Assembly (NCBI GenBank): GCA_024508675.1
Contig: JANINQ010000021.1
Coordinates: forward strand, 744,001-808,000
Source of the DNA: Afipia sp.
GTDB lineage: Bacteria; Pseudomonadota; Alphaproteobacteria; Rhizobiales; Xanthobacteraceae
Length of the DNA stretch: 64,000 bases
Direction of reading: 5' to 3'
The translations under genes and the position numbers were made by a program. A model generated the notes under the pieces. That model did not search any database. It saw only the letters and a program-made list of their open reading frames with translations, and was not told where the DNA came from. Shown here in pieces: positions 29,037 to 40,226 of the stretch (position 1 is its first letter; every line of letters starts with the position of its first letter).

Positions 29037-30038
29037 TCAGTTGGTCTTGGCGTTGGCTTCCTTCTGGAACGCCGTGATCAGATCCTTGCCGACGCGCGAC
29101 GCCATGTCGTTGGTGACCGGCTCAAGCGCCTTCATCCATTCGGCACGCTCTGCAGGGGTCAATTCATAGAAGGTTGTCGTGCCCGCCTTCTTCATGGCTG
29201 CCAGCGCGTCGTCGTTTTCCTTCTGCGAGATGTTGTTGGCAAATTCCGTTGCCTCGGCCATCGCCTTGTCAAGCTGAGACCGCACATCCGCCGGAAGACC
29301 ATCCCAGAACTTCTTGTTCACGATCACGGCGTAACCGATATAACCGTGATTGGAGATGGTGGCGTGCTTCTGCACCTCATGCATCTTCTGGGTGTAGACG
29401 TTCGAGGGCGTGTTCTCGTTGCCATCGACAACGCCGGTCTGCATCGCCTGATAGACTTCCGAGAACGCCAGCACCTGCGGAATGGCGCCGAGCGCGCGCA
29501 TCTCCGCTTCCAGCACCTTCGAGGACTGGATGCGCATCTTCATGCCCTGGAAGTCGGCGACCTTATGCATCGGCTTGTTCGCCGTCATGATCTTGAAGCC
29601 GTTGTCCCAGTAAGCGAGGCCCTTGATGCCCTTCGGCTCGAGCTTGGCAAGAAGGCCCTGCCCGACCGGTCCCTTGGTGACGCGTGCCAGCGCAGCCTTG
29701 TCCGGAAGGATGTAAGGCAGATCGAACACCTCGAATTCCTTCACGCCGAGCGGACCGAACTTGGCAAGCGATGGCGCCAGCATCTGCACGGCGCCAAGCT
29801 GAAGCGCCTCGACCTCTTCCTTGTCCTTGTAGAGCTGCGAGTTCGGATAGACCTCAACCTTCACCTTGCCACTGGTGTATTTCTCGGCAAGTTCCTTGAA
29901 TTTTTCGGCGCCCTGTCCCTTCGGCGTGTTCGGCGCAACGACGTGGCTGAACTTGATGACAATCGGCGATTGCGCCGCGGCGGGTCCGACGAGTGCGAGC
30001 ACCGCGACCGAGGCCGCAGCCAGAATGAGTTTCTTCAT
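29037..30038 (-). CDS. dctP: TRAP transporter substrate-binding protein (DctP)
   Basis: Signal peptide; IVIKFSHVVAPNTPKGQGAEKFKELAEKYTSGKVKVEVYPNSQLYKDKEEVEALQLGAVQM. Confidence 0.94.
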   Translation of the reverse strand: MKKLILAAASVAVLALVGPAAAQSPIVIKFSHVVAPNTPKGQGAEKFKELAEKYTSGKVKVEVYPNSQLYKDKEEVEALQLGAVQMLAPSLAKFGPLGVKEFEVFDLPYILPDKAALARVTKGPVGQGLLAKLEPKGIKGLAYWDNGFKIMTANKPMHKVADFQGMKMRIQSSKVLEAEMRALGAIPQVLAFSEVYQAMQTGVVDGNENTPSNVYTQKMHEVQKHATISNHGYIGYAVIVNKKFWDGLPADVRSQLDKAMAEATEFANNISQKENDDALAAMKKAGTTTFYELTPAERAEWMKALEPVTNDMASRVGKDLITAFQKEANAKTN

Positions 30039-30232
30039 GTTTCCTCCGATGACGATTGAGAGCCGCGCGCATCACCGCGGTTCTGAACCCGTAACGACCG
30101 GATCATTTCAGGCGCAGCGGGTCAAGACTATTGCCCGTTAGCAGGGGGCAACGAGCGTTGCTGCAACGCAAAAGGCGGCGCGTCGTTTCCGACACACCGC
30201 CTTCCGATTTTACCTCCGAAGAAATCGCGCGA

Positions 30233-31795
30233 TTAGTGGCCCGCGACGGCCACCGGCACGTCACGCTGCTTCTTCATGACGATCTTGTTCAGCGCGCCGA
30301 GATAAGCCTTGGCCGATGCCACCAGCGTGTCTGGGTCCGCCGCACGCGAGGTCACCGAACGGCCGTCCTGCGACAGACGTACCGAGACCTCCGCCTGCGC
30401 ATCCGTTCCGGCCGTGACAGCGTGAACCTGATACAGCTCCAGCTTGGCCTCGTGCGGCACCAGCGACTTGATCGCATTGAACACCGCATCGACCGGACCA
30501 TTGCCCTCGGCCTCCTCGATCTTCTGCTGACCGTTGATGTCGAGCTTCATGGTTGCACGCTGCGGGCCGCGCGTTCCGGCAATGACGGACAGGGAGACCA
30601 TGCGGATCTGGTCGTGCGACTGGGCCATCTCTTCATCGACCAGCGCCTCGATGTCCTCGTCGTAGATGTCCTTCTTGCGGTCGGCCAGCGCCTTGAAGCG
30701 CACGAAGGCGTCTTCGAGCTGGTTCTGCGCCAGCTTGTAGCCCATCTCTTCCAGCTTATGGATGAAGGCATGACGGCCGGAGTGCTTGCCCATCACCAGC
30801 GAGGTCTGCTTCACGCCAACCGTCTCCGGCAGCATGATCTCGTAGGTCTGCGCATTCTTCAGCATGCCGTCCTGATGAATGCCGCTCTCATGTGCGAAGG
30901 CATTCCGGCCGACGATGGCCTTGTTGTATTGCACCGGGAACGAGGTCGCGGCAGCGACCGACTTCGATGCGCGAGTCAGCATCGTGGTATCGATATTGTT
31001 CCAGTACGGCAGCTTGTCGTTGCGGACACGCATTGCCATCACGACTTCCTCGAGTGCAGCATTGCCTGCGCGCTCGCCGATGCCGTTGATGGTGCATTCG
31101 ATCTGCCGGGCTCCGGCGCGCACACCGGCCAGCGAATTCGCAACCGCCATGCCGAGGTCGTTGTGGCAATGGACCGAGAACACGGCCTTGTCCGAATTCG
31201 GCACTGTCTCGCGCACGCGCTTGAACAGGTCGTAATATTCCTCCGGCACGCTGTAGCCGACGGTGTCGGGAATATTGATGGTGGTCGCACCGGCCTTGAT
31301 CGCCGATTCCACACAGCGGCACAGGAAATCGAATTCGGTGCGGGTGCCATCCTCGGACGACCACTCGACGTCATCGGTGTGGTTACGCGCGCGGCTGACC
31401 TGCGAGATCACCATCTGATGCACATCTTCCGGCTCCATCTGGAGCTTGTATTTCATGTGCACGGGCGAAGTGGACAGGAAGGTATGGATACGACCGCGGC
31501 GCGCGGGACGGATCGCTTCGGCACAGCGGTCGATGTCCTTGTGGGCCGCGCGGGACAAACCACAGACGACCGCGTTCTTGGTGCGCTTGGCAATTTCACG
31601 GACGGCTTCGAAATCGCCATCGGAGGCGATCGGGAAACCAGCCTCGATAATGTCGACGCCCATATTGTCCAGCATCTCGGCGACTTCGAGCTTTTCCTCG
31701 AAGGTCATGGTCGCGCCGGGGCACTGTTCGCCGTCACGCAATGTGGTGTCGAAAATAACGACGCGGTCCTTGTCGGACTTGTTCGCGGTGGTCAT
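30233..31795 (-). CDS. leuA: 2-isopropylmalate synthase
   Basis: RVVIFDTTLRDGEQCPGATMTFEEKLEVAEMLDNMGVDIIEAGFP; HCHNDLGMAVANSLAGVRAGARQIECTINGIGERAGN; LeuA C-terminal domain. Confidence 0.96.
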   Translation of the reverse strand: MTTANKSDKDRVVIFDTTLRDGEQCPGATMTFEEKLEVAEMLDNMGVDIIEAGFPIASDGDFEAVREIAKRTKNAVVCGLSRAAHKDIDRCAEAIRPARRGRIHTFLSTSPVHMKYKLQMEPEDVHQMVISQVSRARNHTDDVEWSSEDGTRTEFDFLCRCVESAIKAGATTINIPDTVGYSVPEEYYDLFKRVRETVPNSDKAVFSVHCHNDLGMAVANSLAGVRAGARQIECTINGIGERAGNAALEEVVMAMRVRNDKLPYWNNIDTTMLTRASKSVAAATSFPVQYNKAIVGRNAFAHESGIHQDGMLKNAQTYEIMLPETVGVKQTSLVMGKHSGRHAFIHKLEEMGYKLAQNQLEDAFVRFKALADRKKDIYDEDIEALVDEEMAQSHDQIRMVSLSVIAGTRGPQRATMKLDINGQQKIEEAEGNGPVDAVFNAIKSLVPHEAKLELYQVHAVTAGTDAQAEVSVRLSQDGRSVTSRAADPDTLVASAKAYLGALNKIVMKKQRDVPVAVAGH

Positions 31796-31858
31796 GGGAA
31801 AATTCCTCTGGTCATATGCGCCGCTTCGGGGCGCTCGGGTTTCGTTGCTGTCGTCGAA

Positions 31859-31901
31859 CCCCTGAGTGCCCAGGCGCATACGCCCAGACGGCCCTCAGGG
31901 G
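31859..31901 (-). promoter_or_regulatory. Candidate leuA leader stem (attenuator/antiterminator)
   Basis: CCCCTGAG (31859-31866) / CTCAGGGG (31894-31901) perfect inverted repeat right after the Leu run. Confidence 0.45.
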
Positions 31902-32014
31902 CAGCTAAGAAGCAGAAGCCCGCCAAGAAGGGACGAAGCAGCAGCAGGACGCGCGCGGAAGCTGGCGGTCAATGCCACCGTTTCCTGCCATCCCTGAATA
32001 CCGCCGCGAATCAT
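31895..32014 (-). CDS. Putative leu leader peptide: MIRGGIQGWQETVALTASFRARPAAASSLLGGLLLLSCP*
   Basis: Short ORF on the leuA strand 99 nt upstream of leuA; 6 Leu in 8 codons (CTT CTT GGC GGG CTT CTG CTT CTT) near its stop; stop lies in an 8-bp inverted repeat. Confidence 0.6.
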   Translation of the reverse strand: MIRGGIQGWQETVALTASFRARPAAASSLLGGLLLLSCP

Positions 32015-32162
32015 CAATTCAATCCCCGAAGAACGCATGATCGGCCGGAAACCGTTGACGGTTGGTTGCCGAAGCGTCTGGTCCGCTGTTTCTAGACGAG
32101 AACACCAAGCCCCCGCAACGCCAAAAAACGGTCAGGTAGCCTGTCCTATCAGGTGCAGGACA

Positions 32163-32801
32163 TCAAGATGCAGGACGCTGCCGGGAGAGATCGCCGGGAG
32201 GACGCCGCACGCCGGGATCAGAACCCAGCACGGCCTGTTTCAGGTTCTTCACCGTGGCCGTGATTTTCGCCAGCCCGCAGGACAGGGCGTCGTCCTTGCA
32301 GGCGGCTTTCTTGCGTGCCTGCGCCGGCGCTGCCGGAACCACGGACGGCTTGGCCACAGCGACCGCAGGCTGCGGCGGCTTTGAAGCGACGACGGGCTTA
32401 ATTTGGTTGTCGATGGCCGCAAGCGCCTGACCTGCATCCACGGTCTCGGCAGCCGTTTCCGGGTTTGTCTCCAGAAACGCCAGATATTCCTGATCCATCC
32501 GCTTCAACTCCTGCGGCGTCGGCTTCGGACCGGCGATGTCGAAGTGGCGGTTCTGCATGAAATCGAAATACGTGTAGCCGCCACCCGCCTTGCGGCGGCC
32601 GGGGAACCTTGCATCGCATTCCGAGATGATTTTCGCCCTGGCATCGCTCGATAGGCCCGGCTGCTGCGCGCTGGTGGAGCAGTCCTCGAAGTCCTTCGGG
32701 CTATAGATTTTCCACCATTCGGCGCGCGACGGGCCTGTACCCGACACGACACACAGGCCGGTCAGGACAACCAACATCACAAACTTGCGCAGATCAGCCA
32801 C
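32163..32801 (-). CDS. Secreted hypothetical protein
   Basis: Signal peptide FVMLVVLTGLCVVSGTGPSRA; EWWKIYSPKDFEDCSTSAQQPGLSSDARAKIISECDARFPGRRKAGGGYTYFDFMQNRHFDIAGPKPTPQE. Confidence 0.7.
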   Translation of the reverse strand: MADLRKFVMLVVLTGLCVVSGTGPSRAEWWKIYSPKDFEDCSTSAQQPGLSSDARAKIISECDARFPGRRKAGGGYTYFDFMQNRHFDIAGPKPTPQELKRMDQEYLAFLETNPETAAETVDAGQALAAIDNQIKPVVASKPPQPAVAVAKPSVVPAAPAQARKKAACKDDALSCGLAKITATVKNLKQAVLGSDPGVRRPPGDLSRQRPAS

Positions 32802-32917
32802 CAGTCAAAATCCTCGCCCGAGGATGTGGTATGTCCAATCAGGCTGCACCGCAACCGCCTATGCATGCCCCTGTGAATTGTGGGGGCGCACGATCACAAC
32901 CCCGCGCCCTGAAAGTC

Positions 32918-33868
32918 TCAGGATTTGCTTGCCTTCTTCGTTCTCGAAGAACGGGCATCCTCCTGCTCTTCCTTTTCGAGCGCCGCCCTCACCTTCTTCA
33001 GCTCGCCCGCATCGCTCTTGTCGACTTCGGGATAACGCAGATCGAGCTTCTCCATTGCGCTGACGATGGCCGAACTGATCACTACCCGCGCGAACCATTT
33101 GTGATCCGCAGGCACCACAATCCATGGCGCATGCTTGGCCGACGTATGCCGGATCAGATCCTGATAGGCGGCCTGATACTTGTCCCACAACTTGCGCTCG
33201 GCAATATCGCCCAGCGAGAATTTCCAGTTCTTGGCCGGCTCCTCGAGACGATCCAGAAACCGCTTGCGCTGCTCGTCTTTCGAGACATTGAGAAAGAACT
33301 TCAGGATCAGCGTGCCGTTGCGTGCGAGATATTTCTCATATGCCGAGATATCCTCGAAACGCTCCTGCCAGATATTCTTGCTCACCAGTTCGGGCGGGAT
33401 GCGCTGCTTCGCCAGAATTTCCGGATGGACGCGGACCACGAGCAACTCTTCGTAATAGGAGCGGTTGAAAATCCCGATCCGCCCGCGCTCGGGCGCACAC
33501 TTTGTCGTACGCCACATAAAGTCGTGATCGAGTTCCTTGGTCGATGGGGTCTTGAATGAATAAACCTGACAGCCTTGCGGGTTGATGCCCGACATCACAT
33601 GCTCGACGGCACTGTCCTTGCCCGACGCGTCCATGCCCTGAAAGATCAGCAGCACCGACCAGCGGTCATGAGCGTAAAGCTTCTCCTGCAGTTCCCGCAG
33701 CCGCCCCCGATTGACATCGATGATCCGGTTTGCGGATTCCTTATCGAGGCCGCCCTTCTCGTCGGGCTTGTGCGACTTGAGGTGAAACTCCTTCGAGCCA
33801 TCGACCCGGAAGGGATCGACATGGGATTTCAGTTGCTTGGTCTCTGCGGACTTGCCGTTCTTCGCCAT
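32918..33868 (-). CDS. Polyphosphate kinase 2 family protein (PPK2)
   Basis: LYAHDRWSVLLIFQGMDASGKDSAVEHVMSGINPQGCQVYSFKTPSTKELDHDFMWR; GRIGIFNRSYYEELLVVRVHPE. Confidence 0.93.
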   Translation of the reverse strand: MAKNGKSAETKQLKSHVDPFRVDGSKEFHLKSHKPDEKGGLDKESANRIIDVNRGRLRELQEKLYAHDRWSVLLIFQGMDASGKDSAVEHVMSGINPQGCQVYSFKTPSTKELDHDFMWRTTKCAPERGRIGIFNRSYYEELLVVRVHPEILAKQRIPPELVSKNIWQERFEDISAYEKYLARNGTLILKFFLNVSKDEQRKRFLDRLEEPAKNWKFSLGDIAERKLWDKYQAAYQDLIRHTSAKHAPWIVVPADHKWFARVVISSAIVSAMEKLDLRYPEVDKSDAGELKKVRAALEKEEQEDARSSRTKKASKS

Positions 33869-33969
33869 GCCGGGAAATGCTCCGTTGATTGCCGCAAAGC
33901 TACACGCCGCCGCCCTGCCGCGCCAGCACAGAACATCGACACCCAACGACCGATAGGCCATCATGCGGC

Positions 33970-34755
33970 ATGACCAATGCCGCACATGCAATCGCTTATG
34001 AGAATGTCGGCAAGACCTTCGAGCATGGCCGCGTCAAGGCGGTTGACGGTGTCTCGCTCGATGTGGCGGACGGAGAATTCCTCGCCGTCGTCGGTGGCTC
34101 GGGCTCGGGAAAAACCACGCTGCTGCGGCTGGCCAACCGCCTGATCGCAACCGACAGCGGCACCATCCGCATTCACGGCAACGACATCAGCCGCGCCGAT
34201 CCCATCACACTGCGCCGATGCATCGGATACGTCTTTCAAAGCGGCGGACTGTTTCCACATATGACCGTGGCGGACAACATCGGGATCACACCGCGGCTGC
34301 TCGGGACACCGGCAAAGGACATCTCAGCGCGCGTCGATGAGCTGATTGATCTTGTCCGGCTCGACCACGGTCATCGCAACCGGTTTCCGCATGAACTGTC
34401 CGGCGGCCAGCGGCAGCGCGTGGGTGTGGCACGTGCATTGGCGGCAAAGCCGAAGATCGTGCTGATGGACGAGCCGTTCGGCGCGCTCGATCCCCTCACC
34501 CGCGATGCGCTGGGCGAGGATTATCGCGCGCTGCATCGCCGCCTCGGATTAACCACCGTCATGATTACGCATGACATGACGGAAGCGCTGTTGCTGGCGG
34601 ATCGCATTGTGGTGATGCGCGCCGGGCGTCTGATCGCGCAAGGCACGGCGCAGGAATTGTCCAACAGCACCGACGCCTATGTCAGCGAACTGCTCAACAC
34701 GCCCCGTCGGCAGGCTGAACGGCTGCAGGAACTGCTGCCGAAGGGCGCGGCATGA
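33970..34755 (+). CDS. ABC transporter ATP-binding protein, glycine betaine/osmoprotectant type
   Basis: Walker A GGSGSGKTT, signature ELSGGQRQRVGVARAL, Walker B IVLMDEPFGALDPLTRDALGEDY. Confidence 0.9.
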   Translation: MTNAAHAIAYENVGKTFEHGRVKAVDGVSLDVADGEFLAVVGGSGSGKTTLLRLANRLIATDSGTIRIHGNDISRADPITLRRCIGYVFQSGGLFPHMTVADNIGITPRLLGTPAKDISARVDELIDLVRLDHGHRNRFPHELSGGQRQRVGVARALAAKPKIVLMDEPFGALDPLTRDALGEDYRALHRRLGLTTVMITHDMTEALLLADRIVVMRAGRLIAQGTAQELSNSTDAYVSELLNTPRRQAERLQELLPKGAA

Positions 34756-36314
34756 CCTTGTTGTCCGATCCGCGCTGGAGCGACGCGCTAACGCGATTGC
34801 CGGATTATCTTGGCAGCCACGTCCGCGTCAGCCTCACGGCCATCGCGCTCGGCCTCGCGATCAGCTTCCCGCTCGCGCTGATGGTGCGGCGGCAGCCGGT
34901 GCTGCGCGACATCGCGCTCGGCGTCGCCAGTGTCGTGCAGACCGTGCCCGGTCTTGCGCTGCTGGCGCTGTTCTATCCCCTGTTGCTGGCACTTGCGGGC
35001 CTTTCGCTGCAGTGGTTCGGCATCAGTTTTTCGGCTTTCGGCTTCCTGCCCTCGGTGCTGGCGCTGGCGCTCTACAGCATGCTCCCGGTGTTGCGGAACA
35101 CCATCACCGGCCTGCAGGGCATCGATCCTGCAATCATCGAGGCTGCAGAAGGCGTTGGCATGACGCCGCGGCAATCGCTGATGATGGTCGAACTGCCGCT
35201 TGCGCTGCCGGTGATCATGGCGGGCATCCGGACCGCTGCTGTCTGGGTGATCGGCACCGCGACGCTCTCGACGCCGATTGGCCAGACCAGCCTCGGCAAT
35301 TACATCTTTGCGGGACTGCAGACCCAAAACTGGGTGTTCGTTTTGTTCGGCTGCGCCGCTGCTGCGGCGCTGGCTCTCGCGGTGGATCAACTGCTCGCCT
35401 TGATCGAAAACGGGGTCCGCCTGCGCAGCCGCACGCGTATCGCGCTCGGCTGTCTCGGCCTTGTTGCGCTGGTCCTGGCCACGCTGATCCCTTCCATGGC
35501 ACGCGCGAAAGCGAACTATGTCGTCGGCGCCAAGACGTTCACCGAACAATACATCCTCTCGTCGCTGATTGCGCAGCGCCTGCAGGCGGCGGGATTTTCC
35601 ACCTCCACGCGTGAAGGCCTCGGCTCGAACGTGATCTTTGACGCCCTCGCGTCCGGTGAAATTGATGTTTACGTCGATTACTCAGGTACGCTTTGGGCCA
35701 ACCAACTCAGGCGCGCGGGCATCAAGCCGCGCAAGGAACTGCTGGACGATCTGACTACTGTCCTGAAGGACAAATACGGCATCTCCCTGCTCGGCGACCT
35801 CGGCTTTGAGAACGCCTACGCGCTGGTGATGCCGCGTAAGCGGGCCGACGAACTTGGCATCCGCACCATCGCCGATCTCGCGCCGCGCGCCTCGGGGCTC
35901 TCGATTGCTGGCGACTATGAATTTTTCTCCCGGCCCGAATGGGCGGCAATCAGGCAGGCTTACAGTCTGTCGTTCCGCGAGCAGCGCCAGATGCAGCCGG
36001 ACTTCATGTATGCTGCCGTCGCATCCGGCGAGGTCGATGTGATCGCGGGCTACACCAGCGACGGGCTGATCGCGAAGTACGATCTTGTTGTCCTGGACGA
36101 TCCGAAATCCGCGATCCCGCCCTATGATGCCGTTGTGCTGATCTCGCCGAAACGTGCGAACGACACAAAGCTGCGCGACGCATTGCAACCGCTGCTCGGG
36201 AAAATCGACATCGCGACCATGCGCGAGGCCAATCTACGCGCCGCAGGCCGCAACAGCGACAGCTCACCAGATGCGGTTGCGCGGTGGCTATGGGAGCAAA
36301 TCTCGAAGCGCTAG
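34752..36314 (+). CDS. Fused ABC permease plus substrate-binding protein, glycine betaine/choline (OpuC/ProWX) type
   Basis: N-terminal permease (VVQTVPGLALLALFYPLL; EAAEGVGMTPRQSLMMVELPLALPVIMAGIRTAAVWVIGTATL) then OpuAC-type SBP (VVGAKTFTEQYILSSLIAQRLQAAGFSTSTREGLGSNVIFDALASGEIDVYVDYSGTLW). Confidence 0.92.
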   Translation: MTLLSDPRWSDALTRLPDYLGSHVRVSLTAIALGLAISFPLALMVRRQPVLRDIALGVASVVQTVPGLALLALFYPLLLALAGLSLQWFGISFSAFGFLPSVLALALYSMLPVLRNTITGLQGIDPAIIEAAEGVGMTPRQSLMMVELPLALPVIMAGIRTAAVWVIGTATLSTPIGQTSLGNYIFAGLQTQNWVFVLFGCAAAAALALAVDQLLALIENGVRLRSRTRIALGCLGLVALVLATLIPSMARAKANYVVGAKTFTEQYILSSLIAQRLQAAGFSTSTREGLGSNVIFDALASGEIDVYVDYSGTLWANQLRRAGIKPRKELLDDLTTVLKDKYGISLLGDLGFENAYALVMPRKRADELGIRTIADLAPRASGLSIAGDYEFFSRPEWAAIRQAYSLSFREQRQMQPDFMYAAVASGEVDVIAGYTSDGLIAKYDLVVLDDPKSAIPPYDAVVLISPKRANDTKLRDALQPLLGKIDIATMREANLRAAGRNSDSSPDAVARWLWEQISKR

Positions 36315-38044
36315 AGGTGTTTCACAAAGCCCGCGTCGATCAGCATGCGATTGAAGCGCCTCGCTTCTGCGCCTTCCTTGCAGGCGTAGAACAGGCCCTT
36401 GCAGCGGAGCATGATCTTTTTCTGCTCGGAAAACGTCGAGTCCAGCGGAACGCCTGCCGCCTCCTGTACCGCGAGCGGCAGATAGGCCGCATCGAGCGTC
36501 TCCAGCGCCAGCGACATGTCCGGCTTGTAGTTGAGCGCATTGATGGCGTAGTAGGTTTTGTAGTAGCGCAGGTCGTGCGTCATGATCCGGTTGGCCAGCG
36601 ACGCCTGAGGCAATTTCGGCTCCAGCAGCTTCTGCGAGATCGCAGGCTGATGATCTCCGAAACGCACCAGCAGGAACGGGTCGTTCGGATGATCCGCCTT
36701 CAGCTTCGCCACGAAACTCTTGTAGTCCGCCGCCGTCATCGCCTGACGGCGGATATATTCGTCTACCTCGGCTGTGTTGCCCGGCGCGATCCAGCCTGCG
36801 GGCGTCAGGTCCGGACGATAGCTTGTCGTCCACGGGAAATGATTTGCGGTGAGATACACCAGCACGAAGAGCGGCTGATCGGCGCTCTTCTCGCGCGAGA
36901 TCAGTTGCAGCGCCTGATCGAAATAGAACCGGTCGGGCTGCATATCCTCGCTGACACCCATGTCGGCCATGTCGACGAATTTCTCGATCCCTGCAGAGGT
37001 CTGAAAGCTGCGTGCGCTGAGGAAGTCGCCATAGGTCGGATACATCGAGAAGGTGCGATAGCCGCAGCGCTGCAGCGCCTGCGGGAGTCCGCGCGAGATC
37101 TTGCCCGCGGCGATCCGCGTCACATAGAACTTGAGCTTGCCGAACGAGCGCGCCGACAGTCCGGTCAGCACGTTGAACTCGGTGTACCATGTCGGACCGC
37201 CGGCGGATTCCGCAACGAACGCGCGCTGCTTGCCATCCGCGGACTTGAAGTAGTCGCGATAATTCGCGGGCACCTTGATGCCCGGCGCGGCGCTGATGTC
37301 GAAGCTGGATTCATCCAGCACCATGATGATGTTCGGCCGCTTCTTGCCGGGCTCGCATTCAGCCAGCGGTGTCGCCTGCGCGGAGCCGATCAGCTTCGGC
37401 GGATCGGCTTCGATCCAGCCGGTCGACGTCAGATGCGATACCGACACGACACCGGAGCGCGCGAGGTTCGAGATATGATTGACGCCCTGGAACGGCTCCC
37501 ATGGCTGTTCAGGATAAATCACCGATAGCCCGGTGATCGCAGCAACGCATGCCACCGCACCGGCCGTCGATACCGCGCGGCGAACACGGAACGGGTCCGT
37601 ACGCCAGATCACCCACATCACCGGCGCGGCAATTGCGGCGAATATCCATGACTGCGTCTTGAGTTGCGGAAAGATCGAATGCAGGAACAAGACCGTGTCG
37701 CGGTCGATGATCAGGAAGTCGAGGAAGGTCAGCGTAAGCTGAGTGATCCCGTACTTGAACTGCGACAGCGTGATCAAAATCGCGACCAGCGCCAGCGACA
37801 GCACGGCGGAGACGCCGGGACGCCGCAGCACGATCAGAAACAGGAAATTCAGCAGGGCCCATGTCAGGAGCGCCACGGTGTTGGCGAATGGTCCGTACTC
37901 GACCGACGCCAGCACACACGCCGCCGCAACATGCGTGGCCACGATCAGCGCGATGCGCAGATTCCAGAGCCAGCCATGAGCGCCCATGCGGGTCCACATG
38001 ATCTGCAGCGGGTTGCGATGGTTCGATGTCGTGACGGGGATCAT
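36311..38044 (-). CDS. Sulfatase/phosphoglycerol-transferase-like membrane protein (LtaS superfamily)
   Basis: N-terminal TM bundle followed by PNIIMVLDESSFDIS...YTEFNVLTGLSARSFG...FVLVYLTANHFPW...FLLVRFGDHQP. Confidence 0.85.
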   Translation of the reverse strand: MIPVTTSNHRNPLQIMWTRMGAHGWLWNLRIALIVATHVAAACVLASVEYGPFANTVALLTWALLNFLFLIVLRRPGVSAVLSLALVAILITLSQFKYGITQLTLTFLDFLIIDRDTVLFLHSIFPQLKTQSWIFAAIAAPVMWVIWRTDPFRVRRAVSTAGAVACVAAITGLSVIYPEQPWEPFQGVNHISNLARSGVVSVSHLTSTGWIEADPPKLIGSAQATPLAECEPGKKRPNIIMVLDESSFDISAAPGIKVPANYRDYFKSADGKQRAFVAESAGGPTWYTEFNVLTGLSARSFGKLKFYVTRIAAGKISRGLPQALQRCGYRTFSMYPTYGDFLSARSFQTSAGIEKFVDMADMGVSEDMQPDRFYFDQALQLISREKSADQPLFVLVYLTANHFPWTTSYRPDLTPAGWIAPGNTAEVDEYIRRQAMTAADYKSFVAKLKADHPNDPFLLVRFGDHQPAISQKLLEPKLPQASLANRIMTHDLRYYKTYYAINALNYKPDMSLALETLDAAYLPLAVQEAAGVPLDSTFSEQKKIMLRCKGLFYACKEGAEARRFNRMLIDAGFVKHL

Positions 38045-38390
38045 GATGCAGCCCCGTCAGAACGAGACGCATCGGCCGCAACACGCGGCATTGGCGAAGG
38101 AAAATATCAGCGGCGGCAACATGGCCTTTGACGCGAATACCAACCCGGCTCTGACGCCCCGCTGGCGAATGCCAGAAGGCAACCGTGCGGCCGGTCACCG
38201 CAACGTGTCACAAAAACGTAATGAAATTGTCACGCAATCGCAATTCGCCCTTTGGCCGCAGGCGTCGTTCAGCGGGCGTTCAAATTGAAACGGGCGTCAG
38301 TGACACGCGGTCACCATGCTGCGTAGCAACATAGCCGGAGTACGGCCGTCAAATTCCAGGCAACGATCCGCACCGGCTGGCGCTCAAACG

Positions 38391-38424
38391 AAAAGCGGGA
38401 CCGCTTGCGCGATCCCGCTCTTTG
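38391..38424 (-). terminator. Terminator downstream of ilvC
   Basis: AGCGGGA (38394-38400) / TCCCGCT (38413-38419); minus-strand reading ends in TTTTCG. Confidence 0.65.
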
Positions 38425-38442
38425 TCAGTGCGGAAAGGACGA

Positions 38443-40222
<1,780 letters not shown>

Positions 40223-40226
40223 GACA

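Noticed and set aside
30131-32095. 654-aa plus-strand ORF
   Set aside because: Antisense shadow of leuA; Arg/His/Asp-rich low-complexity translation typical of high-GC opposite-frame ORFs.
36284-37528. 414-aa plus-strand ORF
   Set aside because: Antisense to the sulfatase-like gene; His/Arg-rich shadow translation.
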